A stretch of 64,000 bases of DNA from positions 1 to 64,000 of the forward strand of contig NZ_CADEPL010000052.1 of the NCBI RefSeq assembly GCF_902829295.1, given 5' to 3'. Numbering within the stretch: the stretch's first letter is position 1; every line of letters begins with the position of its first letter. The notes beneath the pieces were generated by a model. The model saw only the letters and a program-made list of their open reading frames with translations, did not search any database and was not told the DNA's origin. Below, one piece after another: positions 46,734 to 57,573 of this stretch. The position numbers and the translations under genes are program-made. The DNA is from Vogesella oryzae (lineage in GTDB: Bacteria > Pseudomonadota > Gammaproteobacteria > Burkholderiales > Chromobacteriaceae).

Positions 46734-47903
46734 TTACGGGGTGCCGGTGGGCGCAGTATGTTGATTGCGTTTGGATTCGGGGTCAAGTTCGGGCGGGACC
46801 TGCAGTTTTTCCGGGAATACCGGTGAAATGCCACCGACCTGTTCATACTGCTGCAGCTGGTAGACATAGGCCAGCACCTGCGCTGCGGCAGTATACAGCT
46901 TGGCCGGGATGGCCTCGTTCAGCTCGACGTTGAAATACAGCGCGCGGGCAAAACTCGGTGCGCGCAGCACCGCGATGCGGTGTTCCTTGCCCTTGCCGAT
47001 GATGCGTTCGGCCAGTTTCAGTGAGCCCTTGGCGATCAGCTTGGGGGCACCCATGCCTTCCTCGTACTGCAGCGCCACCGCATAGTGGGTCGGGTTGGTG
47101 ACGATCACGTTAGCCTTGGGCACTTCTTGCATCATGCGTTTGCGCGCGGCTTCACGTTGCAGCTGGCGGATACGGCCTTTGACTTCCGGCGAACCTTCCT
47201 GCTCCTTGTATTCCTGTTTCAGCTCTTCTTTGGTCATGCGCAGGTTCTTCTGGTACTGCCACAACTGGAACGGCACATCGATCAGCACCAGCAGCAGCAT
47301 GGCGCCAACCACCATCTGGAAGGTGTGCTCCATCAGGCCGATCAGTTGGGTCTGGGCGCGATCCAGCGGCATGCTGACCAGCCCGACCAGTGCGCCGCGC
47401 TCGCTCCAGATCACCCAGGTGGCCACCCCGCCGATCAAGGCACTTTTCAGGATGGCTTTCAGGCCTTCGGTGGCGGCCTGGACCGAGAACATGCGCTTGA
47501 TGCCGGCGGCCGGATTGAGCTTGCCGAAATTGGGCATGAAGCCTTTGCTGGTGATGTTCCAGCCGCCGATGCTCAGCGGGGTGAGGGCCGCAGCCAGAAA
47601 CAGCGCGCCGAGGATCGGCGCCAGCACCATCAGCGCATCCAGCAGGCTGCTGCGGAATTGTTCGAGGATCTGCGCACCGTCGATGGCTTTGCGCTGGTCG
47701 AAGGTGAACCAGTCGATCATCAGTTTGTTCAGGAACTGATAGATGCTGCTGCCGGTTGCCATCAGCAGGGCCAGACCGGTAGCGGTAATGACGAAGGTGG
47801 ATAGCTCGCGCGAGCGCGGCACATTGCCCTCGGCGCGGGCTTGTTCCAGCCGCCGGGGCGAGGGCGCTTCGGTGCGGTCTTCCTTGTCGCTTTCTTCTGC
47901 CAT
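46734..47903 (-). CDS. flhB: flagellar biosynthesis protein FlhB
   Basis: Substrate-specificity switch of flagellar export, 389 residues. It begins KEDRTEAPSPRRLEQARAEGNVPRSRELSTFV, has four membrane helices, and the autocleavage site NPTH at 270-273 (VIVTNPTHYAVAL). The C-terminal tail after about 350 is Pro-rich. It is the first gene of the cluster flhB-flhA-flhF-flhG-fliA-motC, so its promoter should be in 47904-48083. Confidence 0.97.
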   Translation of the reverse strand: MAEESDKEDRTEAPSPRRLEQARAEGNVPRSRELSTFVITATGLALLMATGSSIYQFLNKLMIDWFTFDQRKAIDGAQILEQFRSSLLDALMVLAPILGALFLAAALTPLSIGGWNITSKGFMPNFGKLNPAAGIKRMFSVQAATEGLKAILKSALIGGVATWVIWSERGALVGLVSMPLDRAQTQLIGLMEHTFQMVVGAMLLLVLIDVPFQLWQYQKNLRMTKEELKQEYKEQEGSPEVKGRIRQLQREAARKRMMQEVPKANVIVTNPTHYAVALQYEEGMGAPKLIAKGSLKLAERIIGKGKEHRIAVLRAPSFARALYFNVELNEAIPAKLYTAAAQVLAYVYQLQQYEQVGGISPVFPEKLQVPPELDPESKRNQHTAPTGTP

Positions 47904-48083
47904 TGCTCGCGGGTATTCAATAAGTCGCTATCAAGCGGCGATGTTAGCCGATTGCGGCCATCCTGCGCTGGTGTTTGATCAATCGGACAGGCGGTAGCCG
48001 GATCAAGGCGGGCATGGTTGGCCGCAAAGCAGCAGGAATAAAGGTACAATCGCGCGATTCGAAAAATGCATGCCGAGGTACCG
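47904..48083. promoter_or_regulatory. flhB / thyA divergent promoter region
   Basis: This 180-bp spacer separates divergent operons. A TACAAT about 40 nt before the thyA ATG is a plausible -10. One nonamer copy is at 48017-48025. I saw no convincing flagellar (sigma-28 or sigma-54) promoter for flhB. Confidence 0.4.
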
Positions 48084-48878
48084 ATGAAGCAATATCTAGA
48101 TCTGATGCGCCATGTGCTGGAGCACGGCGTCGACAAGTCCGATCGCACCGGTACCGGTACGCGCTCGGTATTCGGTTACCAGATGCGCTTTGACCTGGCG
48201 CAGGGCTTTCCACTGGTTACCACCAAGAAATGCCATCTGCGCTCCATCATCCACGAACTGCTGTGGTTCCTCAGCGGCGACACCAATATCCGTTATCTGA
48301 AAGAGAATGGCGTGTCGATCTGGGACGAATGGGCCGACGACAACGGCGAGCTGGGGCCGGTGTATGGCTACCAGTGGCGCAGCTGGCCGGCACCGGACGG
48401 CCGCCACATCGACCAGATTGCCAACGTGCTGGAGATGATCCGCCGCAATCCGGACTCGCGCCGATTGATCGTATCGGCATGGAACCCGGCGCTGGTCGAC
48501 GAGATGGCGCTGCCACCGTGCCACAGCCTGTTCCAGTTCTACGTGGCCGACGGCCGCCTGTCCTGCCAGCTGTACCAGCGCTCGGCAGATATTTTCCTCG
48601 GTGTGCCGTTCAATATTGCCAGTTATGCCTTGCTCACCATGATGGTGGCGCAGGTCTGCGGCCTGCAGCCGGGGGACTTCGTCCATACCCTGGGCGATGC
48701 GCACCTGTACAGCAACCACCTGGAGCAGACCCGTCTGCAGCTGTCGCGCACACCGCGGCCGCTGCCGACCATGCGCATCAATCCGGAGGTACGCGATTTG
48801 TTCGCGTTCAAGTTCGAGGACTTCACGCTGGAAGGCTACGACCCGCACCCGCACATCAAGGCGGAGGTGGCGGTATGA
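48084..48878 (+). CDS. thyA: thymidylate synthase
   Basis: Methylates dUMP to dTMP with methylene-tetrahydrofolate. The 264-residue protein has exactly the E. coli length from the ATG at 48084 (GAGG ribosome site), with the nucleophile C146 in [34 protein letters not shown] and GDAHLYSNH. An ATG six codons upstream is less likely. It overlaps folA by 4 nt. Confidence 0.97.
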   Translation: MKQYLDLMRHVLEHGVDKSDRTGTGTRSVFGYQMRFDLAQGFPLVTTKKCHLRSIIHELLWFLSGDTNIRYLKENGVSIWDEWADDNGELGPVYGYQWRSWPAPDGRHIDQIANVLEMIRRNPDSRRLIVSAWNPALVDEMALPPCHSLFQFYVADGRLSCQLYQRSADIFLGVPFNIASYALLTMMVAQVCGLQPGDFVHTLGDAHLYSNHLEQTRLQLSRTPRPLPTMRINPEVRDLFAFKFEDFTLEGYDPHPHIKAEVAV

Positions 48879-49369
48879 GCCTGCGGCCAACCCTTACCCT
48901 GGTGGCGGCGATGGCGCGCGATAACGTGATCGGTATCGACAACACCCTGCCGTGGCACCTGCCGGAAGACCTGAAACACTTCAAGGCGGTGACGCTGGGC
49001 AAGCCGGTGATCATGGGGCGCAAGACTTTCGATTCCATCGGCCGGCCGCTGCCTGGCCGCTTGAACATCGTCATTACCCGCCAGCGTGATTGGCAGCATG
49101 GAGGTGTCACCGTGGCGCACTCGCTCGAGCAGGCACTGCAGCAGGCGGGGACGGTGGAAGAGGTATGCGTGATCGGCGGCGCCAATCTTTACGCGCAGGC
49201 GTTGCCGCTGGCCGACAAGCTGTGCCTGACGCACATCGAACTGGATGTGGCCGGTGATGCCCGTTTTCCGGCCTTGGCCGCCGACGAATGGCAGTGCACA
49301 CCACAGCCCGCCCTCGTTGCGGCCAACGGTTTGCAGTACTACTTTGCCGATTATCTGCGGCGGGTATAG
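48875..49369 (+). CDS. folA: dihydrofolate reductase
   Basis: Regenerates tetrahydrofolate from the dihydrofolate made by ThyA. The 164-residue protein has [54 protein letters not shown] (substrate and NADPH site) and [14 protein letters not shown]. Its ATG overlaps the thyA stop, so the two are translationally coupled. The frame continuing upstream inside thyA is not coding. Nonamer copies lie at both ends of the gene. Confidence 0.97.
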   Translation: MSLRPTLTLVAAMARDNVIGIDNTLPWHLPEDLKHFKAVTLGKPVIMGRKTFDSIGRPLPGRLNIVITRQRDWQHGGVTVAHSLEQALQQAGTVEEVCVIGGANLYAQALPLADKLCLTHIELDVAGDARFPALAADEWQCTPQPALVAANGLQYYFADYLRRV

Positions 49370-49380
49370 CACCTTGCCTG

Positions 49381-49416
49381 CAATAAAAAAGCGGCCAATT
49401 GGCCGCTTTTTTATTG
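49381..49416. terminator. 36-nt perfect palindromic bidirectional terminator
   Basis: The stretch from 49381 to 49416 is fully self-complementary: six A's, GCGGCCAA joined to TTGGCCGC, then six T's, with ATT/AAT outside. It follows folA by 11 nt and precedes the convergent GntR stop by 10 nt, so it can end both transcripts. Its centre is a near copy of the dispersed nonamer pair. Confidence 0.92.
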
Positions 49417-49426
49417 TGCTGTGGCG

Positions 49427-50116
49427 CTAGCCGAGCAATACCGTGGCCGCTGCCTGCGCGGTCTGGCTGTACTGCACGGCAAACTCGCGCAACATCTGCT
49501 GCAGTAGCTGTGCATCGCGTGCCACGATGGCCTTGAGCAGGCGGTCGAGGAAATCGTAGGTGCGGTCGATCTGGTTCTTGCCGGCGCGCAGGATGGCGAA
49601 CAGGCAGCGCTGCGTTTGCGGCAGCAGGTCGAACAGGGTCTGCTGCAGATAACGGTTGCCGCAGTGGCGGTACAACTGCTCCAGATACTTCACGCCGGAA
49701 TGGTAGAACGCCTCGCTGTCGCTCTTGCGCTGCTGCTCGCCCAGTTCGGTCATCAGCTCGATGAAGCCGGCGAGGTCATCGTTCTGCCAGTTGGCCGCCA
49801 GATTGGCCACGGCCTGTTCCAGCAACAGGAACCACAGTGCAAACAGCTCGCGCACGTCTTCCGGGCTGATGCTGGAGACAATGGCGCCGCGACGCGGGTA
49901 GATATCTACCAGATGGCGTCGCTGCAGGATCAATAGCGCCTCGCGCACCGAGCCGCGGCTGACATCCAGTTCGGCGGCAATTCGCAATTCCTGGATGCGG
50001 GTACCCGGCGGCATGTCGCCGGTAACGATCTTGTGGCCGAGGAACTGGGAGATTTGTTCGGTAAGCGAGTCGTTGGCCTTGAAGCTCACGCGCGTCTGCT
50101 GCTGGCTGCTGTTCAT
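49427..50116 (-). CDS. GntR-family (FadR/FCD-type) transcriptional regulator
   Basis: A 229-residue regulator. The GntR winged helix is at about 15-80 (LTEQISQFLGHKIVTGDMPPGTRIQELRIAAELDVSRGSVREALLILQRRHLVDIYPRRGAIV), followed by an all-helical FCD effector domain. The ATG at 50116 (MNSSQQQ) is preferred over the upstream frame. The ligand is unknown, and no metabolic target lies next to it. Confidence 0.92.
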   Translation of the reverse strand: MNSSQQQTRVSFKANDSLTEQISQFLGHKIVTGDMPPGTRIQELRIAAELDVSRGSVREALLILQRRHLVDIYPRRGAIVSSISPEDVRELFALWFLLLEQAVANLAANWQNDDLAGFIELMTELGEQQRKSDSEAFYHSGVKYLEQLYRHCGNRYLQQTLFDLLPQTQRCLFAILRAGKNQIDRTYDFLDRLLKAIVARDAQLLQQMLREFAVQYSQTAQAAATVLLG

Positions 50117-50275
50117 GGTGCGGATACGGATTGAAGTCTGTTGATTGTCGGGCAATCGGACCGCGGATTCTAGCACTGTCGGTCTCTACGGCGGGCAATC
50201 CCGTGCTATCGGACAGGGGAAGGCAACGGTTTGTGGTGCAAATAAAACGATTGTTTGATTTGTGGTGGAAATTGC

Positions 50276-50304
50276 TTGCCTGCGGCCAACGGCAAAAGTA
50301 CTAT
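50276..50304 (+). promoter_or_regulatory. candidate promoter of the sRNA
   Basis: TTGCCT (50276-50281) and TACTAT (50299-50304) are separated by 17 nt, the optimal sigma-70 spacing; each matches the consensus at four of six positions. It points at the structured segment that ends in a terminator at 50484. One nonamer copy (50282-50290) lies inside the spacer. Confidence 0.4.
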
Positions 50305-50310
50305 TCAAAC

Positions 50311-50484
50311 GCTTGTTTAAACGAGGCCAGGCGAGGAATCAGGGGCTAACACGATAAGTGGCTCGCAAGGTTGGTTTGAACGGCTGCTTCAAGAGCAATA
50401 ACTCGGTTATTGCGTGTTCCATCAGGAACCTTGCAGGTACGACACGGGTGTTGACCTCTCCCATCACGGGGGAGGTTTTTTTTG
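50311..50484 (+). ncRNA. candidate structured small RNA
   Basis: A roughly 175-nt gene-free segment on the plus strand with a candidate promoter, three consecutive hairpins and a terminator. The hairpins are TTGAA/TTCAA (376-380 and 388-392 of 50300s), GCAATAAC/GTTATTGC (50395-50402 and 50406-50413, three-base loop) and GTTCC/GGAAC (50416-50420 and 50425-50429). The frames across it carry no recognisable protein. I know no Rfam family it matches. The start is set by the promoter guess; the end by the terminator. Confidence 0.45.
50454..50484 (+). terminator. rho-independent terminator of the candidate sRNA
   Basis: ACCTCTCCC pairs with GGGGGAGGT (one G-T wobble) around ATCAC, followed by a run of eight T's. 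No protein gene on the plus strand precedes it; the nearest one upstream, folA, has its own terminator 1 kb away. Confidence 0.85.
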
Positions 50485-50490
50485 CCCGTA

Positions 50491-50901
50491 TCAGCGACGG
50501 CCGCGTTTGTGCTCGGCGGCAATCAGATCGGAAAGCAGGATATTCAGCGCATCGGTGGACATGCGTAGCTCCAGCAGCGACATGCCCAGCGACATGATCA
50601 TCAGCAGCAGGCTGGCGCCAAAGGTGACCTGCGCTACCTGCGGCCAACCGGTGTAAATCTGCAGCATCGCCAGCACGCACATGAACAGGCTGCCCACGCC
50701 CAGACTCTGCATCCACTTGATCAGTGCAATCCGGCGGCGCAGGTTGCCGATCTGCTGCACCAGCTTTTCATCCGGAGATTGCTGGTAGTCGTCGTACAGG
50801 TTACGGATGATGCTGGCCAGTGCCAGGTAGCGGTTGGTATAGGCCAGCAACAACAGGGAGATCGCCGGGAACAGCAGCGCGGGGGTGGTGAGATTCAGCA
50901 T
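50491..50901 (-). CDS. DUF2721 family membrane protein
   Basis: A 136-residue protein with three hydrophobic segments: an N-terminal helix (LTTPALLFPAISLLLLAYTNRYLALASIIRNLYDDY, the DUF2721 start), and two helices around 68-85 and 92-112, with a positively charged hinge NLRRRIALIKWMQS. Function unknown. It starts 3 nt after the L,D-transpeptidase stop, so they are probably co-transcribed. Confidence 0.85.
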   Translation of the reverse strand: MLNLTTPALLFPAISLLLLAYTNRYLALASIIRNLYDDYQQSPDEKLVQQIGNLRRRIALIKWMQSLGVGSLFMCVLAMLQIYTGWPQVAQVTFGASLLLMIMSLGMSLLELRMSTDALNILLSDLIAAEHKRGRR

Positions 50902-50904
50902 GGG

Positions 50905-51546
50905 TCAGAGGTTTTCGTTGATCAGGACGTCCAGGCCATTGCCGGTTTGGGCAAACAGCTCGACGATATCTTCATTGCGCATCCGGATGCAGCCACGTGA
51001 AGTCGGAGTGCCAAAGGCGACATGTTCGCCGGCGCCATGGATGTAGATGGCGCGGTCGTAGCTATCTACCGTGCCGCCCAGGTTCTTGCCGGGTTCCATG
51101 CCGCACAGCCAGAGGATGCGGGTCAGGATCCAGTCCTTGTCCGGGTATTCCTGGTGCAACTGTGCGGTGTACATCCACGGGGTGACCTGGCGGCGGTAGA
51201 TAATGGTACCCGGCGTTACGCCGTCACCGATACGCTCGCAAACCCTGTGCCAGCCGCGGGGTGTCTGGTAGCTGTTGGCTTGTTCGCCGACACCGTTTTT
51301 GGCGGTGGAGATCGTGTAATGGGCACGCGCAACGCCGCGCGCATCATAGAACACCAGCGACTGGCTATGCACACCGATTTCCAGCCACGGGCTTCCCGGA
51401 GTATAGGGGTTGGACTTGATGACGGCTGCCTGCATCGGCTGCAACTGGCTGGCCAGCAGATAGTCCGCTTCCGGCGGGTTGGCCGCAGCGGCGGGAATGA
51501 CCAGTATTGCCAGCAGGGCAGGCAGACAGCGCGGTCGCATGGGCAT
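50905..51546 (-). CDS. L,D-transpeptidase (YkuD domain) family protein
   Basis: A 213-residue exported protein with a signal peptide (about 1-22) and a YkuD domain. Catalytic residues are H170 (IYIHGAG) and C186 (TSRGCIRM). It should form 3-3 peptidoglycan crosslinks or attach proteins to the wall. There is no LysM domain, which groups it with the short ErfK/YcfS-like forms. GAGGAG precedes the ATG. tadA is 14 nt upstream. Confidence 0.92.
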   Translation of the reverse strand: MPMRPRCLPALLAILVIPAAAANPPEADYLLASQLQPMQAAVIKSNPYTPGSPWLEIGVHSQSLVFYDARGVARAHYTISTAKNGVGEQANSYQTPRGWHRVCERIGDGVTPGTIIYRRQVTPWMYTAQLHQEYPDKDWILTRILWLCGMEPGKNLGGTVDSYDRAIYIHGAGEHVAFGTPTSRGCIRMRNEDIVELFAQTGNGLDVLINENL

Positions 51547-51560
51547 GCTGCTCTCCTCGG

Positions 51561-53044
<1,484 letters not shown>

Positions 53045-53056
53045 CTTGTGTCCTGC

Positions 53057-54376
53057 TTATTTGGCCAGAATGCGTACGCGCCAGTCTTCGGCCTTGGCTT
53101 TCAGTTCGGCTTCGTCCAGGGTGGTCAGGCGGCGCTCGCGCAGAACCTGGCGACCATTCACCCACACATGGCTGACCTGTTCGCGGCCGGCGGCATACAC
53201 AATGTGCGAGATCGGGTCGAATTGCGGACTGGTTTCCACCGCCGACAGGTCGACGGCGATCAGGTCGGCCTGTTTGCCCACGCTGACGCTGCCGACCTTG
53301 TCGGCGATGCCGAGTGCCTGGGCGCCGTGCAGCGTAGACATGCGGATAGCGGTGGCAGCCGGTACGGCAGTCGGATCCAGGGTGCCGACCTTGGCCAGCA
53401 GCGCGCCCATGCGGGTCTCGCTCAGCATGTCCAGCTTGTTGTTGGAAGCGGCACCATCGGTGCCGATACCCACGTTGACGCCGGCGGCCAACAGCTTCTG
53501 CACCGGGGCAATGCCGGAAGCCAGTTTCATGTTGGAGGTCGGATTGTGGGCGATGGACACGCCATGCTTGGCGACCAGCGCGATTTCCTCATCGGTGAGG
53601 TGCACCATGTGGGCGGCGATCAGCCGCGGCGACAGCAGACCCAGGTTGGCCAGTCGTGCCAGCGGGCGCTGTTTGTATTGCTCGATGCTGCCATTCACTT
53701 CGTCCTGCGTTTCGTGGATATGGCAGTGAATCAGCATGTCTTCCTGCTCGGCCAGGGTAATGACCTTGCGGAAGGTGTCATCGGCCACGGTGTACGGTGC
53801 GTGTGGCGCCAGGGTGAAGGTGATCAGTTCTTCGCCAAGGAATTGCTGGCGCTCGGCCATGCCCTTGCTAATGTAGTCATCGGCGTTCTGGCCGTAGACG
53901 GTGGGGAATTCCAGGATCGAGCAGCCGACGAAGGTACGCATCCCGGCGGCGAGGCCGGCGCGTGCCATCGCGGCATGGAAGAAGTACATGTCGTTGATGG
54001 TGGTGGTACCGCTGCGGAACATCTCGCCCATTGCCAGCAACGCGCCATCAAACACGAAGGCATCGCTGACATGTTTGCCTTCGGCCGGCCAGATATGGTT
54101 CTGCAGCCAGTCCATCAGCGCCTTGTCGTCAGCCATGCCGCGCAGCAGGGTCATGGCGGAGTGACCGTGCAGATTGATCAGGCCTGGCATCAGCACATGC
54201 TGCGGCAGGTTGATGTGCTCGGCGGCAGTGGCTGCCGCGATCTCGTCCGGTCGCAGGATTGCCACAATGCGGCCATTGCGCACGCCGACTGCGTGGTTTT
54301 CCAGCACCTGGCCATCTTGCTCTACGGGAATAATCCAGCGGGCGCAAATCAACTGATCAAAAGCGGTATTTTGCAT
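53057..54376 (-). CDS. mtaD: 5-methylthioadenosine/S-adenosylhomocysteine deaminase
   Basis: A 439-residue TRZ/ATZ-family amidohydrolase that deaminates MTA and SAH. The metal motif HxH is in PGLINLHGHSAMTLLRG, with further ligands in CHIHETQDE, AHMVHLTDEEI and GTDGAASNNKLDM. The start at 54376 gives MQNTAFDQLICARWIIP; the longer frame is not family-like. ubiG follows after 12 nt, as expected for SAH clearance coupled to quinone methylation. Confidence 0.94.
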   Translation of the reverse strand: MQNTAFDQLICARWIIPVEQDGQVLENHAVGVRNGRIVAILRPDEIAAATAAEHINLPQHVLMPGLINLHGHSAMTLLRGMADDKALMDWLQNHIWPAEGKHVSDAFVFDGALLAMGEMFRSGTTTINDMYFFHAAMARAGLAAGMRTFVGCSILEFPTVYGQNADDYISKGMAERQQFLGEELITFTLAPHAPYTVADDTFRKVITLAEQEDMLIHCHIHETQDEVNGSIEQYKQRPLARLANLGLLSPRLIAAHMVHLTDEEIALVAKHGVSIAHNPTSNMKLASGIAPVQKLLAAGVNVGIGTDGAASNNKLDMLSETRMGALLAKVGTLDPTAVPAATAIRMSTLHGAQALGIADKVGSVSVGKQADLIAVDLSAVETSPQFDPISHIVYAAGREQVSHVWVNGRQVLRERRLTTLDEAELKAKAEDWRVRILAK

Positions 54377-54548
54377 GAAATGTTGCCTATAAAAGTATGC
54401 GGGCGATTGTAGGCGCTGGCTTCCCCCTTCGGCAACCTGCCTTATACTATGCAAAAAGAGAAATCCCGCGCACAGACAGGCAGTTCCGTATAATCTGTTT
54501 CAATAAATTGAATATCCATGGCGACTAGCCTTTGGGGAAAACGAGTCC

Positions 54549-57365
54549 ATGACCCAGAAGCCTGACAATTTCGATAGCTACACCATTGGTTCACGCCTGT
54601 CCTTGCGCCAGGTGTTCCTGATGGCGCTGGTTCTCGGGCTGCTTATTCCGGCGGTGTTCATCAGTGTCCTGAGCTTCAACCTGCAGCGCGAGCAGGCCGA
54701 GAACCAGCTGGCGGTTGACCAGAAGCGTCTCTTGGATATCGTGGCGCTGGGCATGCAGGAGCCGCTGTGGAACCTTAGCCGGCAGGCCGGCGCACCGCTG
54801 GTGTCGTCGGTGATGGATGACCCGCGGGTGATCTCGATTCGCGTGTCCGATACCCAGTCCAATACCGTATTCCTGTCCACCCTGCGCAGCGAGCGCCGTA
54901 TCGGCAGCGTCGCCTTTGTACAGAAGCCGGTGGTTTACCGCGGCGAAGAGATTGGCCAGGTCAGCATCGAATTCGACACCGAGCATCTGGCCATTTACCA
55001 GCGCAATCAGCTGAAGAATCTCCTGCTGATCGTGGTCGCGCAGCTATTGCTGTCGGTGGTGCTGGTCATGACCATCCTGCATTCGCGGTTTTTGCGGCCG
55101 ATTGCGCAATTGTCGCAGCAGGCTACCAAGTTGGCCGCACTCAAACTGGACGAACCGTTCCATTGGGGGCGGCATGACGAGATCGGCACCGTCGGCAAGC
55201 ATCTGGAATGGACACGTTCCGAACTCAAGCGGCTGATCGACGAATTGAAGGCCAAGACCCTGGCACTGGAGGCGGACATCGAGCGTCGTCGCGAAGTAGA
55301 GGATGCGCTGCGCCGCTCCGAGAACAAGTACCGCGAGCTGTTCTGGTCCAATCTGGATGGCATTGTAATCAGCTCGCTGGAAGGGCAGATCATCGATGCC
55401 AACCCGGCCTTCCTGAGCCTGCTGGGATTCAGTCTCGACCAGCTCAAGTTGCAGAACTTCTGGGGCTTGCTGGATCGCGACAGTGAAACCCAGGAGCGCT
55501 ATAACCTTGACAACAAGGTAATGCGCTTCGGTTTCTGCGATGAGTTCGAGGTGCAGTACATCAACCGTATCGGTAACCCGATCCCGGTCAGCGTGAAGAC
55601 GGTGGCGATGCGTGATGCCAGCGGCCGTATTACCGCCGTGTGGCGCATGGTGCGCGACATTTCCGAGCGCCGTGCCGCCGAGGAGCGCATGCAGCTGGCG
55701 GCCAAGGTGTTCGAGAACACCGCCGAAGGCATCATGATTACCGACGGCGATGTGCGCATTCGCAGCGTGAACCGCGCCTTTAGCGAGATTACCGGTTTTG
55801 CCCAGGAAGAAGTGCTCGGCCAGCGACCGATGGTGTTGAGTTCCGGCCGTCACAACAAAGAGTTCTACGACAATCTGTGGCAGGTGCTGAACGAACATGG
55901 CTCCTGGCAGGGGGAGGTCTGGAATCGTCGCAAGAACGGCGAGGTTTATCCGGAGTGGCTGGCGATCAACGCGGTGAAGAGCCCGTCCGGCGACGTGACC
56001 CATTACGTAGCGATCTTCAGCGACCAGTCCGAACGCAAGGCCGCCGATGAGCGCATTCAGTTCCTGGCCCATTTCGACGTGCTCACCGGGCTGCCTAACC
56101 GCAGCCATCTGCAGGATCGCGCCTTGCTGGCGATCCAGAACGCCACCCACGACAATGGCAAGCTCGCCATCCTGCTGCTGGATCTGGATCGCTTCAAGAC
56201 CATTAACGAATCACTGGGCCATGCAGCCGGCGATATTCTGCTGAAGATGGCTTCTGAGCGCATCCGCACGGTGCTGGGTAGTGGTGAAGTGGTGGCGCGC
56301 CAGGGCGGCGACGAATTCATTATCCTGCTGCCGCTGGTCAGTGATGCCGCCGCTGCCGCGCATGCTGCCGAGCGTATCCTTGCCGAGTTCTCCACACCGC
56401 TGGAGGTGTATAACCACTCGCTGATGGTGACCGGCAGTATCGGTATCAGCGTGTTCCCGGATGACGGTCGCGATTTCGATACCCTGGTGCGCAATGCCGA
56501 TGCGGCGATGTATCACGCCAAGTCCAGCGGCCGTAACAACTACAAGTTCTACACCGCAGACCTCAATGCCCGTGCCCGCGAGATTCTGGCGATCGAAAGC
56601 CAGTTGCGCTACGCAGTGGAGCGTGGCGAGTTCGTGCTGCATTACCAGCCGCAGGTCGAGATCAAGAGTGGCCGCATTGTCGGGGCCGAGGCGCTGATCC
56701 GCTGGAATCATCCGTCGCTGGGCTTGCTGGGGCCGTTGCACTTCATCGATGTGGCCGAAGAACGCGGCTTTATCGTGCAGATCGGCAACTGGGTGATTCG
56801 CGAGGCCTGCCGCCAGATTGCGGCCTGGCATGCCGCTGGCCTGCCGCTGATCACCATCGGCGTCAACCTGTCGGCACTGCAATTCCGCCATCAGGATCTG
56901 ACCCAGGTGCTGGGCAATGCGCTGGCTGCTTATGATCTGCCGGGTAGCTGCCTGGATGTGGAAGTAACCGAGAGCGTGATCATGGATGATATGGAATCCA
57001 CCGTTCAATCCATCCGCGCCATCCAGGAGATGGGGATCCGCCTGTCAATCGACGACTTCGGTACCGGTTATTCCAGTCTGGCCTACCTGAAGCGCTTCAA
57101 GGCCGACAAACTGAAGATCGACCGCTCTTTCGTGCGCGATATTCCGGAAGACCAGGACGATACCGCCATTACCCGCGCCATCATCAATATGGCGAGAAAC
57201 CTGAACATGCAGGTTGTCGCCGAAGGGGTGGAGACCATCGAGCAATGGCAGTTCCTGGAGCAGCATGGCTGCGATCAGGTGCAGGGTTACCTGCTGGCCA
57301 AGCCGATGGCGGCAGAGCAGGTGGAGCCCCTGCTGCGCAACGCTACGCTGTTGCCAGCAGGCTGA
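54549..57365 (+). CDS. membrane PAS-PAS-GGDEF-EAL cyclic di-GMP protein
   Basis: A 938-residue protein with two membrane helices (about 20-43 and 156-178) enclosing a periplasmic sensor, a HAMP-like linker, two PAS domains (about 255-375 and 380-495), a GGDEF domain (about 500-665; GGDEF at 586-590) and an EAL domain (about 685-930; EAL at 714-716, DDFGTG at 835-840, EGVET). All catalytic motifs are intact, so it may both make and break cyclic di-GMP. There is no RxxD inhibitory site before GGDEF, so no product feedback is expected. It is transcribed alone. Confidence 0.95.
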   Translation: MTQKPDNFDSYTIGSRLSLRQVFLMALVLGLLIPAVFISVLSFNLQREQAENQLAVDQKRLLDIVALGMQEPLWNLSRQAGAPLVSSVMDDPRVISIRVSDTQSNTVFLSTLRSERRIGSVAFVQKPVVYRGEEIGQVSIEFDTEHLAIYQRNQLKNLLLIVVAQLLLSVVLVMTILHSRFLRPIAQLSQQATKLAALKLDEPFHWGRHDEIGTVGKHLEWTRSELKRLIDELKAKTLALEADIERRREVEDALRRSENKYRELFWSNLDGIVISSLEGQIIDANPAFLSLLGFSLDQLKLQNFWGLLDRDSETQERYNLDNKVMRFGFCDEFEVQYINRIGNPIPVSVKTVAMRDASGRITAVWRMVRDISERRAAEERMQLAAKVFENTAEGIMITDGDVRIRSVNRAFSEITGFAQEEVLGQRPMVLSSGRHNKEFYDNLWQVLNEHGSWQGEVWNRRKNGEVYPEWLAINAVKSPSGDVTHYVAIFSDQSERKAADERIQFLAHFDVLTGLPNRSHLQDRALLAIQNATHDNGKLAILLLDLDRFKTINESLGHAAGDILLKMASERIRTVLGSGEVVARQGGDEFIILLPLVSDAAAAAHAAERILAEFSTPLEVYNHSLMVTGSIGISVFPDDGRDFDTLVRNADAAMYHAKSSGRNNYKFYTADLNARAREILAIESQLRYAVERGEFVLHYQPQVEIKSGRIVGAEALIRWNHPSLGLLGPLHFIDVAEERGFIVQIGNWVIREACRQIAAWHAAGLPLITIGVNLSALQFRHQDLTQVLGNALAAYDLPGSCLDVEVTESVIMDDMESTVQSIRAIQEMGIRLSIDDFGTGYSSLAYLKRFKADKLKIDRSFVRDIPEDQDDTAITRAIINMARNLNMQVVAEGVETIEQWQFLEQHGCDQVQGYLLAKPMAAEQVEPLLRNATLLPAG

Positions 57366-57376
57366 TCAGCGCAGCT

Positions 57377-57396
57377 TGCGGCCAACGTTGGCCGCA
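57377..57396. repeat. inverted pair of the GTTGGCCGC repeat
   Basis: GCGGCCAAC (57378-57386) is joined to GTTGGCCGC (57387-57395), with T and A outside, a 20-nt perfect palindrome 11 nt after the GGDEF-EAL stop. Confidence 0.9.
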
Positions 57397-57403
57397 TGCA
57401 AGG

Positions 57404-57428
57404 AAACCCGCCGCGATGGCGGGTTTTT
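57404..57428 (+). terminator. GGDEF-EAL gene terminator
   Basis: AAACCCGCC (57404-57412) pairs with GGCGGGTTT (57418-57426) around GCGAT, with a run of five T's. Confidence 0.92.
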
Positions 57429-57518
57429 ATTTGCTGCAGACCGATTTGTGTGGCCGATGCTGACTGCAAGTAAGCGCGGGCAATGCCGGCCATGCGTGGC
57501 ACTTCCGGAATGCAGGCA

Positions 57519-57552
57519 AGAAAAAACCCGCCAACTTGCGCTGGCGGGTTTT
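57519..57552 (-). terminator. sucD terminator
   Basis: AAAACCCGCCA (57523-57533) pairs with TGGCGGGTTTT (57542-57552) around 8 nt. The minus-strand side is followed by T's, so it ends the suc cluster. Confidence 0.92.
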
Positions 57553-57573
57553 AATCAATCCGTTACGACCGGA

